64,000 nucleotides of DNA, from assembly GCF_013116745.1 (NCBI RefSeq), contig NZ_JABFOE010000011.1, forward strand, positions 1 to 64,000, given 5' to 3'. A model generated the notes under the pieces. The model was not told the DNA's origin, did no database searches, and was given only the letters and a program-made list of their open reading frames with translations. The translations under genes and the position numbers were made by a program. This DNA comes from Arthrobacter sp. 260. GTDB lineage: Bacteria; Actinomycetota; Actinomycetes; Actinomycetales; Micrococcaceae. Shown here one piece after another: positions 50,962-59,158 of the stretch; the stretch's first letter is position 1; each line of letters starts with the position of its first letter.

Positions 50962-52737
50962 TTAGAGCGAGAGCGAGTCCAGCTGGCGCTGCCGGGCAGC
51001 GTCAGCTGCCAGGCGGGACTTCTGCCGGCGAGCCTTGGTAGGCCAGGTCAGAATGAGTGTGACCAGCGAGACGATCAGCACGAGCGCCGCCACGGTGATC
51101 GCGGCGTCCATCCAGAACTGTGCCGGGAAGAGCCTGATCAGCGTGTCGTCCATGCTGAACGTCCAGGTCCCGTCGGCGAAGAACAGGGCATGCACCTGGG
51201 TGAAGAAGGTCTGCCAGCCGAGGATGGCGGTCACCGTGAGGGCAATCATCAACACCAGGGTGGTCAGCGCCCCGGCGAAGAGACTGCGCCGAACACCACC
51301 CGGGTAGGTGCGTGCCAGGTGCCAGCAGGCGGCAACGGTGAAGACGAGCATTGCCAGCGCGACGGCGAAGCTGATCACCAGGACCAGCTTGACGTCAAGC
51401 ATGTGGCCCACTTCGCTGTCGAGGAAGAGCTGGTCGCCGTCGGCGTTGACCAGCTCACCCAGGTAGCGAGGGGGTGCCCAGTTGAGGATGTAGTCCACTG
51501 TGTAGGAACCGTAGGTCATGCGGTCCTCAGCGGTGAACCCGAAGCCGTCTGAGGGGAATCCGGGCCGGTGGTACTCCACCCAGAGGAAGAGGGGGGTCGT
51601 GACGGCCCGGATTGCGGCCGCCAGGAGCATGATTGGGAAGAAGATCGCGATGAGAACCTGGAAGACCCTCGCCATGACGGGCTTTCCGGTCAGCGCTCCG
51701 TCTCTTTCGGCGGCACGACGGCGTGCCTCCTCCTCGGATGCCCTGGTGGACAGTGCTGCAGTTTCAGGCTCCGGGTAGTAGGGGTCGGACTCTGCGTCAT
51801 CACTGCTCGTGCGGGTGTCGTTCTTGGCTCCGGCACTGGCAACCGCTGCAGCCGATACAGGCGCAGCAACCGACGTAGCGGTGGAGCTGTGCGAATCGGA
51901 AGCATCCTGGTCCTCGACAGCGTCGTGAGAATCGGCTGCGTCGTGAGCGTCTGGCTCGACGTTCCCTGAGGTTGCGGCATGGCCAACAGCACCGGTGGGT
52001 CCGGCGTGAGGATCGCCGCCGTCGTCGTCGGCGCTGTCGTGGTCGATGCTGCGCTGATCTGCGCCGCCAAGGCCAGCCGCGCTCTCATCGGTGCTGTTCT
52101 CGTCAGTGCTGTTGTGGTTGGCGCTGTTGTGATCAGTGCTGTGCTCGTCGGCAATACCATCGGGGCGAGCAACGCCCTGGGTGTCCTGGGTATCGCCAGC
52201 GTTGGGGGAACCCAACGCATCAAAGGCGTTCTGCCAGTCCGCAATCGAGGTATCGTCGGCCTCGTCATGAGCGGGGCCAGTAGCCGTGTCGCTTCCCCGT
52301 GTCTCGTCCGCCGACGCATCGCTCGCCCGGGTGTCGTTCAACGGGGTCTCGTCCAACGGGGTCTCGTCCAACGCGGGGTCATTCGAAGATGTGTCGCTGA
52401 AGGAGGTGTCGTTCGACGACAAGTCGTTCCCTGACTCGCCTGCCGGCTCGCCTACCCGATGGCTGTCCGCAGGCTCGCTGTCCGCAACTTCAGCCGCGCC
52501 CGACTTACCATCGAGCGGATCGTTTCCCTCCTGCTCGCCATCAGCGGCACGTCCCTCGAACCGGCTGAGATCCGGCATGGTGCTTGCCTTGCGCATTGGC
52601 AGCGAACTGCGCAGCGCGATAGCGGGCTCGCCAGCAGGTTCGGTGGATTCGACGGGCGCTGGGGTGGCAGCGGCACTGGTCTCCGGGGAGGTTGCGTCAG
52701 CTCCGGCGTGCTGGTCGGTCTCGTCGTTCTGAGCCAC
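50962..52737 (-). CDS. DUF1461 (TIGR01906-like) membrane protein with long disordered N-terminus
   Basis: 591 aa from a GTG at 52737 with AGGAG 8 bases upstream, better than the in-frame ATG at 52764. About residues 1-345 are disordered and acidic, with repeats such as DETPLDETPLNDT and NHNSTDENSTDES. The C-terminal 250 residues are the DUF1461 membrane domain: a helix starting VFQVLIAIFFPIMLLAA, then GFPSDGFGFTAEDRMTYGSY, DYILNW, GHMLDVKLVL, and three further helices. Family members are usually about 230 aa, so the N-terminal extension is unusual. Function unknown. Confidence 0.88.
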   Translation of the reverse strand: MAQNDETDQHAGADATSPETSAAATPAPVESTEPAGEPAIALRSSLPMRKASTMPDLSRFEGRAADGEQEGNDPLDGKSGAAEVADSEPADSHRVGEPAGESGNDLSSNDTSFSDTSSNDPALDETPLDETPLNDTRASDASADETRGSDTATGPAHDEADDTSIADWQNAFDALGSPNAGDTQDTQGVARPDGIADEHSTDHNSANHNSTDENSTDESAAGLGGADQRSIDHDSADDDGGDPHAGPTGAVGHAATSGNVEPDAHDAADSHDAVEDQDASDSHSSTATSVAAPVSAAAVASAGAKNDTRTSSDDAESDPYYPEPETAALSTRASEEEARRRAAERDGALTGKPVMARVFQVLIAIFFPIMLLAAAIRAVTTPLFLWVEYHRPGFPSDGFGFTAEDRMTYGSYTVDYILNWAPPRYLGELVNADGDQLFLDSEVGHMLDVKLVLVISFAVALAMLVFTVAACWHLARTYPGGVRRSLFAGALTTLVLMIALTVTAILGWQTFFTQVHALFFADGTWTFSMDDTLIRLFPAQFWMDAAITVAALVLIVSLVTLILTWPTKARRQKSRLAADAARQRQLDSLSL

Positions 52738-52906
52738 TGGGTTATCTCCTAGAAAATTGCGCAAGTACTTACGTTCGAGCGTACCGCCGAACCCCGCTTA
52801 CCTGCGGAGGCCGGACCGACGTCGGGCAACTGGTCCCAAGTCGCCTAGACAAAAGAACCCTCGGTAGAGGACCTGCACACTGGGACCGGCGTAGAGACCG
52901 GCTACC

Positions 52907-53899
52907 TTAGGCGGTGCGAACAGTCTCACCGCGGTCGATGCTCGACAGGTCTCCGGTGTAGCCGGCATTGACAGCACGGCGGCCCAGCACGAGGGTGTAC
53001 ACCCAGTACGAAGCGAACACGAGGAAGCCGATGCTGATTCTCAGCCAGGCCGGGAGCGGGCTGGGGGTGACGAAACCCTCGACCAGTCCGGAAATGAACA
53101 GCACCAGTACCAGGCCCAACGCAACGGTGATGAGGGAGCGCCCCTCTTCGGCGAGGGAATTCGCGCGGCTCCGGGCGCCGGGTGACACCCACGCCCAGAA
53201 CAATCTCAGACCCGCGGCCGCTGCGATGAAGATGGCTGTCAGCTCCATGAATCCGTGCGGCAGGATGTAGATGAAGAAGGTGTCGAGCTCCCCATAGGCG
53301 GCCATGGTGCCACCGGCCATCCCGACGGCCTGGGCGTTCTGGTAGAGAATCCACGGCGCCCATACGCCTGTCGCTCCGAAGGCAACCGCCTGCAGGGCAA
53401 TCCATGCGTTGTTGGTCCACACCAGTCCCGCGAACGATGCCGCCGGATTCTCGGAGTAGTAGTTGACGAAATCCTCCTGCACATACTGCTCGGCGACCTC
53501 GTCACCGCCCATCGCCGCGACGACACCGGGAGTGCCCGCCACCCAGGCCCCATACATCCAGGCCACCGCGATAAACAACACGCCGACGACGACGGTCAGC
53601 CAGCGGACACGGTAGAACGCTGCCGGGAGGGACACCACAAAGAACCCGGCCACATCCTCCATGAAGTTCGAGCGTGCGCCGGTGAATCGGGTTCGTGCCC
53701 GGGACAACCTCATCGACAGGGCGCCGGAGAGAGCACTCTCGGGCGCAATCGACCGGATCATTGACAGGTGGGTGGAGGTGCGCTGGTAGAGAACCAGCAG
53801 TTCGTCGGCCTCGGCGCCGGAGAGCTTCCGCCGCCGCACCAGCTCATCAAGCCGCTCCCAGTCCGGGCGGTTCACCTCAACGAAAGCATCGACATCCAC
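52907..53899 (-). CDS. SpoIIM-family (DUF95) membrane protein
   Basis: 330 aa, GTG start at 53899. The N-terminal soluble part (DWERLDELVRRRKLSGAEAD, about 12-31, then LLVLYQRTSTHLSMIRS) precedes four or more membrane helices between about residues 100 and 320. The helix-flanking motifs YSENPAASFAGLVWTNNAWI and LPHGFMELTAIFIA are typical of the stage II sporulation protein M family, which is widespread in non-sporulating actinobacteria. It is divergent from the RDD gene, a very common pairing. Function outside sporulation is unknown. Confidence 0.93.
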   Translation of the reverse strand: MDVDAFVEVNRPDWERLDELVRRRKLSGAEADELLVLYQRTSTHLSMIRSIAPESALSGALSMRLSRARTRFTGARSNFMEDVAGFFVVSLPAAFYRVRWLTVVVGVLFIAVAWMYGAWVAGTPGVVAAMGGDEVAEQYVQEDFVNYYSENPAASFAGLVWTNNAWIALQAVAFGATGVWAPWILYQNAQAVGMAGGTMAAYGELDTFFIYILPHGFMELTAIFIAAAAGLRLFWAWVSPGARSRANSLAEEGRSLITVALGLVLVLFISGLVEGFVTPSPLPAWLRISIGFLVFASYWVYTLVLGRRAVNAGYTGDLSSIDRGETVRTA

Positions 53900-54057
53900 C
53901 CGTTCAGCTTAGCCGGGCGATGCCAGATAAGCTTCAGAAGGAGAGGCCGCTCCGACGCCGTTCAGGCTGCGGAGGAACAACTTCAGGCTGCGGAGAGACG
54001 CGTTGGGCTTCGCAGAAAGACACTGGTCGGGGAAAAGCGCACTAGGCAAGGGGACGC

Positions 54058-54864
54058 ATGATGAGTTCAGTCGTGACTGGCGAGGCTGTAGTCCTAGAGC
54101 TCAGGCCTGCCTCCTTCGGTGCCCGGAGCATCAGCCTGCTCATCGATATCGTTGCCCAGGCGATCCTGGTCCTGGCAATCGTCCTGGGCGTGAGCAGCAC
54201 CCTGGGCGGTTCCTTCGATCCGGCGCTGACCCAGGCGCTGGTTCTCGTGCTTCTGGTTCTGGTGGTGTTGGTGGTCCCGGTGACGGTGGAGACCGTGACT
54301 CGCGGTAAATCCCTCGGCAGGCTGGTGATGGGGCTACGGATTGTGCGCGACGACGGCGGTGCCATCCGGTTCCGGCACGCCTTCATTCGCGGCATGGTCG
54401 GCGTCCTCGAGATCTACCTGCTGCTCGGGTCACTGGCCTTCCTGGTGGCCGTGTTCAACGAACGCTCCAAACGCCTGGGCGACCTACTGGCCGGCACGTA
54501 CTCGATGCACGAGCGGGTGGTGGAGAAGCCCCGCACCCTCGCTGTGGTTCCCCCGCAGCTGGCGGGCTGGCTTGCTACCGCGGACGTCATGCAGCTCCCG
54601 GACGCACTGGCGCGGCGGGTAACCGCATTCATTGGCCAGGCCTCCAGACTCACTCCCCTGGCACGCCACACGCTCGCCGTCGACCTGGCGACCGAGGTGT
54701 CATCCTTCGTTGCACCGCCACCACCAGCGGGCACCCATCCGGAGGATTTCCTCAACGCGGTGCTTGCCGAACGCCGGAACAGGGACCTGAACCGGTTGCG
54801 TCGCCAGCGCGAGCGCACCACCCGGACCACCGATCGGCTCCACAAGCTGCCCTTCGGCCAGTAA
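54058..54864 (+). CDS. RDD-family membrane protein
   Basis: 268 aa. ATG at 54058 or the adjacent ATG at 54061, both after AAGGGGA. Three membrane helices (about residues 20-43, 60-80, 115-140) carry the RDD family motifs: LRPASFGARSISLLIDIVAQ with the Arg and Asp, TRGKSLGRLVMGLRIVRDDG, and FNERSKRLGDLLAGTYSMHE. The C-terminal about 110 residues are cytoplasmic and basic. Usually found next to SpoIIM/DUF95 and MoxR/DUF58 genes in actinobacteria; transport or envelope function is suspected but not known. Confidence 0.93.
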   Translation: MMSSVVTGEAVVLELRPASFGARSISLLIDIVAQAILVLAIVLGVSSTLGGSFDPALTQALVLVLLVLVVLVVPVTVETVTRGKSLGRLVMGLRIVRDDGGAIRFRHAFIRGMVGVLEIYLLLGSLAFLVAVFNERSKRLGDLLAGTYSMHERVVEKPRTLAVVPPQLAGWLATADVMQLPDALARRVTAFIGQASRLTPLARHTLAVDLATEVSSFVAPPPPAGTHPEDFLNAVLAERRNRDLNRLRRQRERTTRTTDRLHKLPFGQ

Positions 54865-54903
54865 CCACCGGCGCCGGCTGTCAGCTGGACGAAAGAGGGC
54901 TGA

Positions 54904-56181
54904 CTAGGGCTGGCTGCTGTATTCGCTCCACGGGGTGTTCCAGTCCCCGAAGCCGTCCCAGATGAACATCGGACCATAGCCGGTATTGCGGACCTCGACT
55001 ACGTCGCCCGGGCCGAAGGTGTCGTAGAAGTACTTCGCCCCCTCAGGGGACATTCCGATGCAGCCGTGGGAGACGTTGAAGTTGCCCAGCGCCACCTGCG
55101 CCGCGGGCAACGCCTCATGCACGAACGCCCCGCCGTTGGAAATCCGGCTTGCATGGTTCACCACGGTGGGCTCGTAATAGGCCTCGTCGCCCGGTTCCAG
55201 GCCAATGGACTCGGCCGTGAACCTGGTCGACTCATACTGTTCCATCACCACGTGGAAGCCGATGGTCGATGGCCACTCCTCGGTTCCCAGGGTGATGGGG
55301 AAGGTCTCGGTCAGATTCCCGTCGATGTAGACGTTCATCATCTTGGTTTCGTTGTCGACGACGGCCAGCCGGGTGTTGTGGGTGTTGAACACCAGCTGGT
55401 CGTCGAAGTTCCCGATCATCTCATTGCCGTAGTCGACCCCGAACAGTTCCATGTCGACGGTGATCGTGCTGTTCGGAGCCCAGAACTCTTCGGCCCGGTA
55501 ACGCACCTTGGTGTCGCTGAGCCAGTAGAAAGCACCGGTCTGACCGCTGGTACTGGTGATGGTGATGGCGGACTCCACCGCATCACGGTTGATGACAGGT
55601 TCGCTGAAGTTGATCTCGATGGGTTGCCCGGTCCCGACCGTCGAACCGTCCCGCGGATACATCGCCGCGTCCGCCTCGTTGGCCGGCATCACGGTACTGA
55701 AGCTCTGTGACTCGGTGACCGTGTTCCCGTTGGCGTCAGCCAACACAAACTCGAACTCGTAGGCGGTCGCGAACTCGAGGCGGTCGGTGGCGGTCCAGAC
55801 GGTGTCGTTCTCGCTGAGCGTCCCGGCGACCGGCTCGGCCCCAGCGGCCCGTAGAGTGACACTCTCGATGACCCCATTCTCCGCCCGGATTTCCGGCGCG
55901 GTCACAGGGTTCACCTGTTCCGCCCCGTCCGCGGGAAGCGCGTTGAAAGCGAGATCGGCTGCGACGCTCGGTTCGGGGGAACTTGAGGCCGTCGTCGGGG
56001 ACGGCGAAGGTGCGGCGGCCGTCGTCGTCGACGTGGCAGCTGGCCTATCGTTGCCGGTGCCCGCCCAGTTGGGGGCCACGGCTACAGCCGCTGCCGCAGC
56101 GATCAGCAGGGCTGCCACTGAAACCCCGCCAATGACCCAGCCCTTGCGGCTCTTGCCCGTGCCCTGCTGCTTATCCATCAT
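54904..56181 (-). CDS. L,D-transpeptidase with Ig-like domains (LdtMt2-type)
   Basis: 425 aa from the ATG at 56181 (AGAGGA about 10 bases upstream). It forms 3-3 cross-links in peptidoglycan outside the membrane. An N-terminal membrane anchor/signal (GWVIGGVSVAALLIAAAAAV, about 15-34) and a Thr/Ala/Ser/Pro linker lead to two Ig-like domains (about 85-270). The YkuD catalytic domain has TLGTEEWPSTIGFHVVMEQY, VNHASRISNGGAFVHEALPA and the active-site SHGCIGMSPEGA (Cys near 373), with the LdtMt2-like Gly instead of the Arg seen in Gram-negative homologues. A strong hairpin separates it from ahcY. Confidence 0.94.
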   Translation of the reverse strand: MMDKQQGTGKSRKGWVIGGVSVAALLIAAAAAVAVAPNWAGTGNDRPAATSTTTAAAPSPSPTTASSSPEPSVAADLAFNALPADGAEQVNPVTAPEIRAENGVIESVTLRAAGAEPVAGTLSENDTVWTATDRLEFATAYEFEFVLADANGNTVTESQSFSTVMPANEADAAMYPRDGSTVGTGQPIEINFSEPVINRDAVESAITITSTSGQTGAFYWLSDTKVRYRAEEFWAPNSTITVDMELFGVDYGNEMIGNFDDQLVFNTHNTRLAVVDNETKMMNVYIDGNLTETFPITLGTEEWPSTIGFHVVMEQYESTRFTAESIGLEPGDEAYYEPTVVNHASRISNGGAFVHEALPAAQVALGNFNVSHGCIGMSPEGAKYFYDTFGPGDVVEVRNTGYGPMFIWDGFGDWNTPWSEYSSQP

Positions 56182-56201
56182 CTGCCCACATCCTCTAAAA
56201 A

Positions 56202-56242
56202 CCGGCCACCCCACAACAGATTTTACGTTGTGGGGTGGCCGG
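56202..56242 (-). terminator. 16-bp perfect hairpin between ahcY and the L,D-transpeptidase gene
   Basis: CCGGCCACCCCACAAC (56202-56217) pairs perfectly with GTTGTGGGGTGGCCGG (56227-56242) around AGATTTTAC. It begins 41 bases after the ahcY stop and ends 20 bases before the transpeptidase start. Most likely the ahcY terminator; it also leaves little room for an independent promoter of the next gene. Confidence 0.75.
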
Positions 56243-56283
56243 TGGAGTTCACTTCGACGTGGCAGCCACGTCGGGCGGTCTGT

Positions 56284-57780
56284 TTAGTACCGGTAGTGGT
56301 CCGATTTGTAGGGGCCGGAAGCGTCGATATCCAGGTATTCGGCCTGGCTCTTGGTGAGCTCGGTCAGCTCCACCCCGATCGCGTCGAGGTGCAGCCGGGC
56401 CACCTTCTCGTCGAGAATCTTCGGGAGCACGTAGACCTGGTTCGCGTACTCGCGGGTCCCTTCGAGATTGTTCTGCATCCACTTGGTGTAGAGCTCGATC
56501 TGGGCGATCGTCTGGTTGGCGAAGGAGTTGCTCATCACGAACGACGGGTGGCCGGTGGCGTTGCCCAGGTTCAGCAGGCGACCCTCGGACAGCATGATGA
56601 TCGAGTGCTCGGCGGTGCCTGCTGCCTCGTCGGCGGCGAACACCCACTCGTGGACCTGGGGCTTGATCTCCACCTTGCGGATTCCGGGGATCTTGGCCAG
56701 GCCAGCGATGTCGATCTCGTTGTCGAAGTGCCCGATGTTGCCCACGATGGCCTGGTGTTTCATGCCCGCCATGTGATGCGCCATGATGACGTCCTTGTTG
56801 CCAGTGGTGGTGATGAAGATGTCACCCTGCGCCAGGACGCTCTCCAGCTTCGCCACCTGATAGCCGTCCATGGCCGCCTGCAGCGCGCAGATCGGGTCGA
56901 TCTCGGTGACGATCACGCGTCCGCCCTGGCCGCGCAGCGCCTCGGCGGCACCCTTGCCGACATCGCCGTAGCCGCACACCACGACAACCTTGCCGCCGAT
57001 GAGCACATCGGTGGCGCGGTTGAGGCCGTCCGGGAGGGAGTGGCGGATACCGTACTTGTTGTCGAACTTCGACTTCGTGACGGAGTCGTTGACGTTGATG
57101 GCCGGGAACAACAGCTTGCCCTGCTGCGCCAGCTGGTACAGCCGCATGACGCCAGTGGTGGTTTCTTCGGTGACGCCCTTGATATCAGCCGCAATCCGGG
57201 TCCACTTCTCAGGATCCTCAGCCAGGGTGCCGCGCAGCACGTCGAGCACCACTGAGAATTCGTGGGAGTAATCCAGGTCGTCCTCGGCCGGGCCCGCGGG
57301 CACTTCTCCGGCCGCCTCGAACTCCACTCCCTTGTGGACCAGGAGGGTCGCGTCGCCGCCGTCGTCGAGGATCATGTTCGGCCCGTGGCCTGCTCCGCCG
57401 GGCCAGCTGAGGATCTGGGTGGTGGTCCACCAGTATTCCTCAAGGGTCTCGTTCTTCCAGGCAAACACCGGGACACCTGCGGGCTCCTCGGCGGTGCCGG
57501 TGCCGACGACGATCGCGGCAGCGGCCTCATCCTGAGTGGAGAAGATGTTGCACGAAGCCCACCGCACCTCGGCGCCGAGAGCGGTGAGGGTTTCGATCAG
57601 GACCGCTGTCTGCACGGTCATGTGCAGGGAGCCTGCGATGCGGGCCCCCTTCAAGGGCTGGCTTGCACCAAATTCGCGGCGAAGGGCCATCAGGCCGGGC
57701 ATCTCATGCTCGGCCAGGCGGATCTGGTGGCGTCCCGCCTCGGCGAGGGAGAGGTCGGCAACTTTGAAATCGAAGGTCAT
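56284..57780 (-). CDS. ahcY: adenosylhomocysteinase
   Basis: 498 aa, ATG at 57780. It hydrolyses S-adenosylhomocysteine to adenosine and homocysteine with bound NAD. Visible: [37 protein letters not shown], the NAD-binding [47 protein letters not shown], and the C-terminal KSDHYRY that closes the family's active site. Contains the insert typical of bacterial long forms. No SAH riboswitch was recognised in the short leader. The Trm112 gene lies 39 bases upstream on the same strand. Confidence 0.98.
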   Translation of the reverse strand: MTFDFKVADLSLAEAGRHQIRLAEHEMPGLMALRREFGASQPLKGARIAGSLHMTVQTAVLIETLTALGAEVRWASCNIFSTQDEAAAAIVVGTGTAEEPAGVPVFAWKNETLEEYWWTTTQILSWPGGAGHGPNMILDDGGDATLLVHKGVEFEAAGEVPAGPAEDDLDYSHEFSVVLDVLRGTLAEDPEKWTRIAADIKGVTEETTTGVMRLYQLAQQGKLLFPAINVNDSVTKSKFDNKYGIRHSLPDGLNRATDVLIGGKVVVVCGYGDVGKGAAEALRGQGGRVIVTEIDPICALQAAMDGYQVAKLESVLAQGDIFITTTGNKDVIMAHHMAGMKHQAIVGNIGHFDNEIDIAGLAKIPGIRKVEIKPQVHEWVFAADEAAGTAEHSIIMLSEGRLLNLGNATGHPSFVMSNSFANQTIAQIELYTKWMQNNLEGTREYANQVYVLPKILDEKVARLHLDAIGVELTELTKSQAEYLDIDASGPYKSDHYRY

Positions 57781-57819
57781 GGTTTAGCGCATTCCTGTTC
57801 GTTGGTGCTGCTGAAGGGA

Positions 57820-58044
57820 CTAGTGTGCTGGGGGCCCATCGTGCTCGTCGGAGCCAGCCGCGGTCGCGGCCACAAGTAGTTCGGGGCGGAGGAGCACAGG
57901 GATGCCTTCGTCGATGCTGTATCGCACCGGGCTTCCTGTGCTGTCGGGCTCCGAGGAGACAAGGAACTCCCCCTCGTGGACCAGGGTTGAGCCGGTGACG
58001 GGGCAGCGGAGCACAGCGAGCAGATCAGGGGATATGGAGCTCAT
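57820..58044 (-). CDS. Trm112 family protein
   Basis: 74 aa. Short zinc-ribbon-like protein: LLAVLRCPVTGSTLVHEGEF near the start (one of the usual Cys residues), then VRYSIDEGIPVLLRPELL, the Trm112/YcaR hallmark. Only one of the paired Cys positions is visible, as in many bacterial members. Trm112 homologues support methyltransferases in eukaryotes; the bacterial role is unknown. Conserved neighbour of DUF3499 and ahcY in actinobacteria. Confidence 0.92.
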   Translation of the reverse strand: MSSISPDLLAVLRCPVTGSTLVHEGEFLVSSEPDSTGSPVRYSIDEGIPVLLRPELLVAATAAGSDEHDGPPAH

Positions 58045-58141
58045 GGCTCAAGACTATCGCGGGCGCGGGTTGCGCGGATAACGTGGACCCTCGAACCCGC
58101 GCGGGGACAGCGGGAGGCACAGGTCTGGCCGAACCGCTGGG

Positions 58142-58525
58142 CTACTGCTCCCGGAGGATCCGCAGGTGACCGCGCCGGACGCCGGAGACATTGGCGGGTG
58201 GTTCCAGCGTGCCCTTGTTGCCCCGTACGGCTGGACCCGCCTCGGGACTCCGATCGGTGGCAGCTTCCCGTACAGCGTCGACGAGTGCCAGCAGGTCATC
58301 GGGGTGGGGCTCGGCGCGGGCCGAGGGCAGCGCCAGCCTGACGACTTCCCAGCCACGTGGCACGGTGAGGGTTTCGGCGTGGGTGGCGCACAAATCGTAA
58401 CAATGCGGTTCCGCGTAGGTGGCCAGCGGGCCTAACACTGCGGTGGAATCGGCATACACGAAGGTCAGCGTTGCGACTGCGGCATGCTGGCAGGCTGAGC
58501 GTGAACAAGTTCGAAGGGATCCCAC
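58142..58525 (-). CDS. DUF3499 domain protein
   Basis: 127 aa. The N-terminal core is characteristic: RTCSRSACQHAAVATLTFVY, ADSTAVLGPLATYAEPHCYD and LCATHAETLTVPRGWEVVRL, with four Cys and His residues that could bind zinc. The C-terminal about 45 residues are variable. Found only in actinobacteria, usually adjacent to the metallopeptidase gene that is divergent here (58637). Function unknown. A phosphomannomutase gene normally found nearby is absent between it and Trm112. Confidence 0.93.
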   Translation of the reverse strand: MGSLRTCSRSACQHAAVATLTFVYADSTAVLGPLATYAEPHCYDLCATHAETLTVPRGWEVVRLALPSARAEPHPDDLLALVDAVREAATDRSPEAGPAVRGNKGTLEPPANVSGVRRGHLRILREQ

Positions 58526-58636
58526 GACTGTTGAGCCTACCGGCTAACCCCATCCGCGGCGGGGATCTGGGGCGGTCCCGCGCGCCGTCCGGGCACCGGC
58601 CCTTGCATTGGGGGCCAATGGGTTTACAGTCATTAC

Positions 58637-59137
58637 ATGCGGGACAGTTCTACATTCTCGGTACGGCTGAACGACCCTGACGACGCCGCGCGGCCGGGCC
58701 CGTCAGGTCCGGGTTTCAGCCGTCGTCGCCGTAACCGGCATGGCCGTGGCCTGCGCGGGCAGCTGATTCCGCCGCATCTCCCCGGCGCCCGCAGCAGGGC
58801 TGAACGGTTCGATGAATGGGTGATGGAATCGGCCCAGCGGCTGGAACGGCTCTGGGGTGAGCGGATCCTCGACTTGCAGATGGTAGTGCAGGACATTCCA
58901 GCCAATCTTGAGTCGATGACCGCCCAGTCGCTTCGCGGGCTACTCGGTACGTCGATTCCCGGAGCCGCGAACCGGCCCCCCACCATCATCGTGTACCGTC
59001 ACCCGGTTGAACTCGCCGCCGGCGGCTTCATCGCGCCGAATGAACTGGTCCACGACGTGGTGGTTGAACAGACCGCCGAACTGTTGGGGATGACACCCGA
59101 AGCCGTCGACCCCGCCTACGGGCGGTCCAAGGCCTGA
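58637..59137 (+). CDS. metallopeptidase-family (zincin-like) protein lacking HExxH
   Basis: 166 aa, ATG at 58637. The basic N-terminus (SRRRRNRHGRGLRGQLIPPH) precedes a domain with VVQDIPANLE, PTIIVYRHPVEL and ELVHDVVVEQTAELLGMTPE, which aligns with the minimal zincin-like metallopeptidase family. In canonical members that last helix carries HExxHxxG; here it reads HDVVVEQTAELLG, so metal-dependent catalysis is doubtful. The same degenerate form seems typical of actinobacterial versions next to DUF3499. Probably non-catalytic; function unknown. Confidence 0.88.
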   Translation: MRDSSTFSVRLNDPDDAARPGPSGPGFSRRRRNRHGRGLRGQLIPPHLPGARSRAERFDEWVMESAQRLERLWGERILDLQMVVQDIPANLESMTAQSLRGLLGTSIPGAANRPPTIIVYRHPVELAAGGFIAPNELVHDVVVEQTAELLGMTPEAVDPAYGRSKA

Positions 59138-59158
59138 CCGGCGCGACAGGTTTGCCAG

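Noticed and set aside
57781..57819. SAH riboswitch upstream of ahcY
   Set aside because: The gap to the Trm112 gene is only 39 bases and shows no SAH-aptamer consensus or strong fold.
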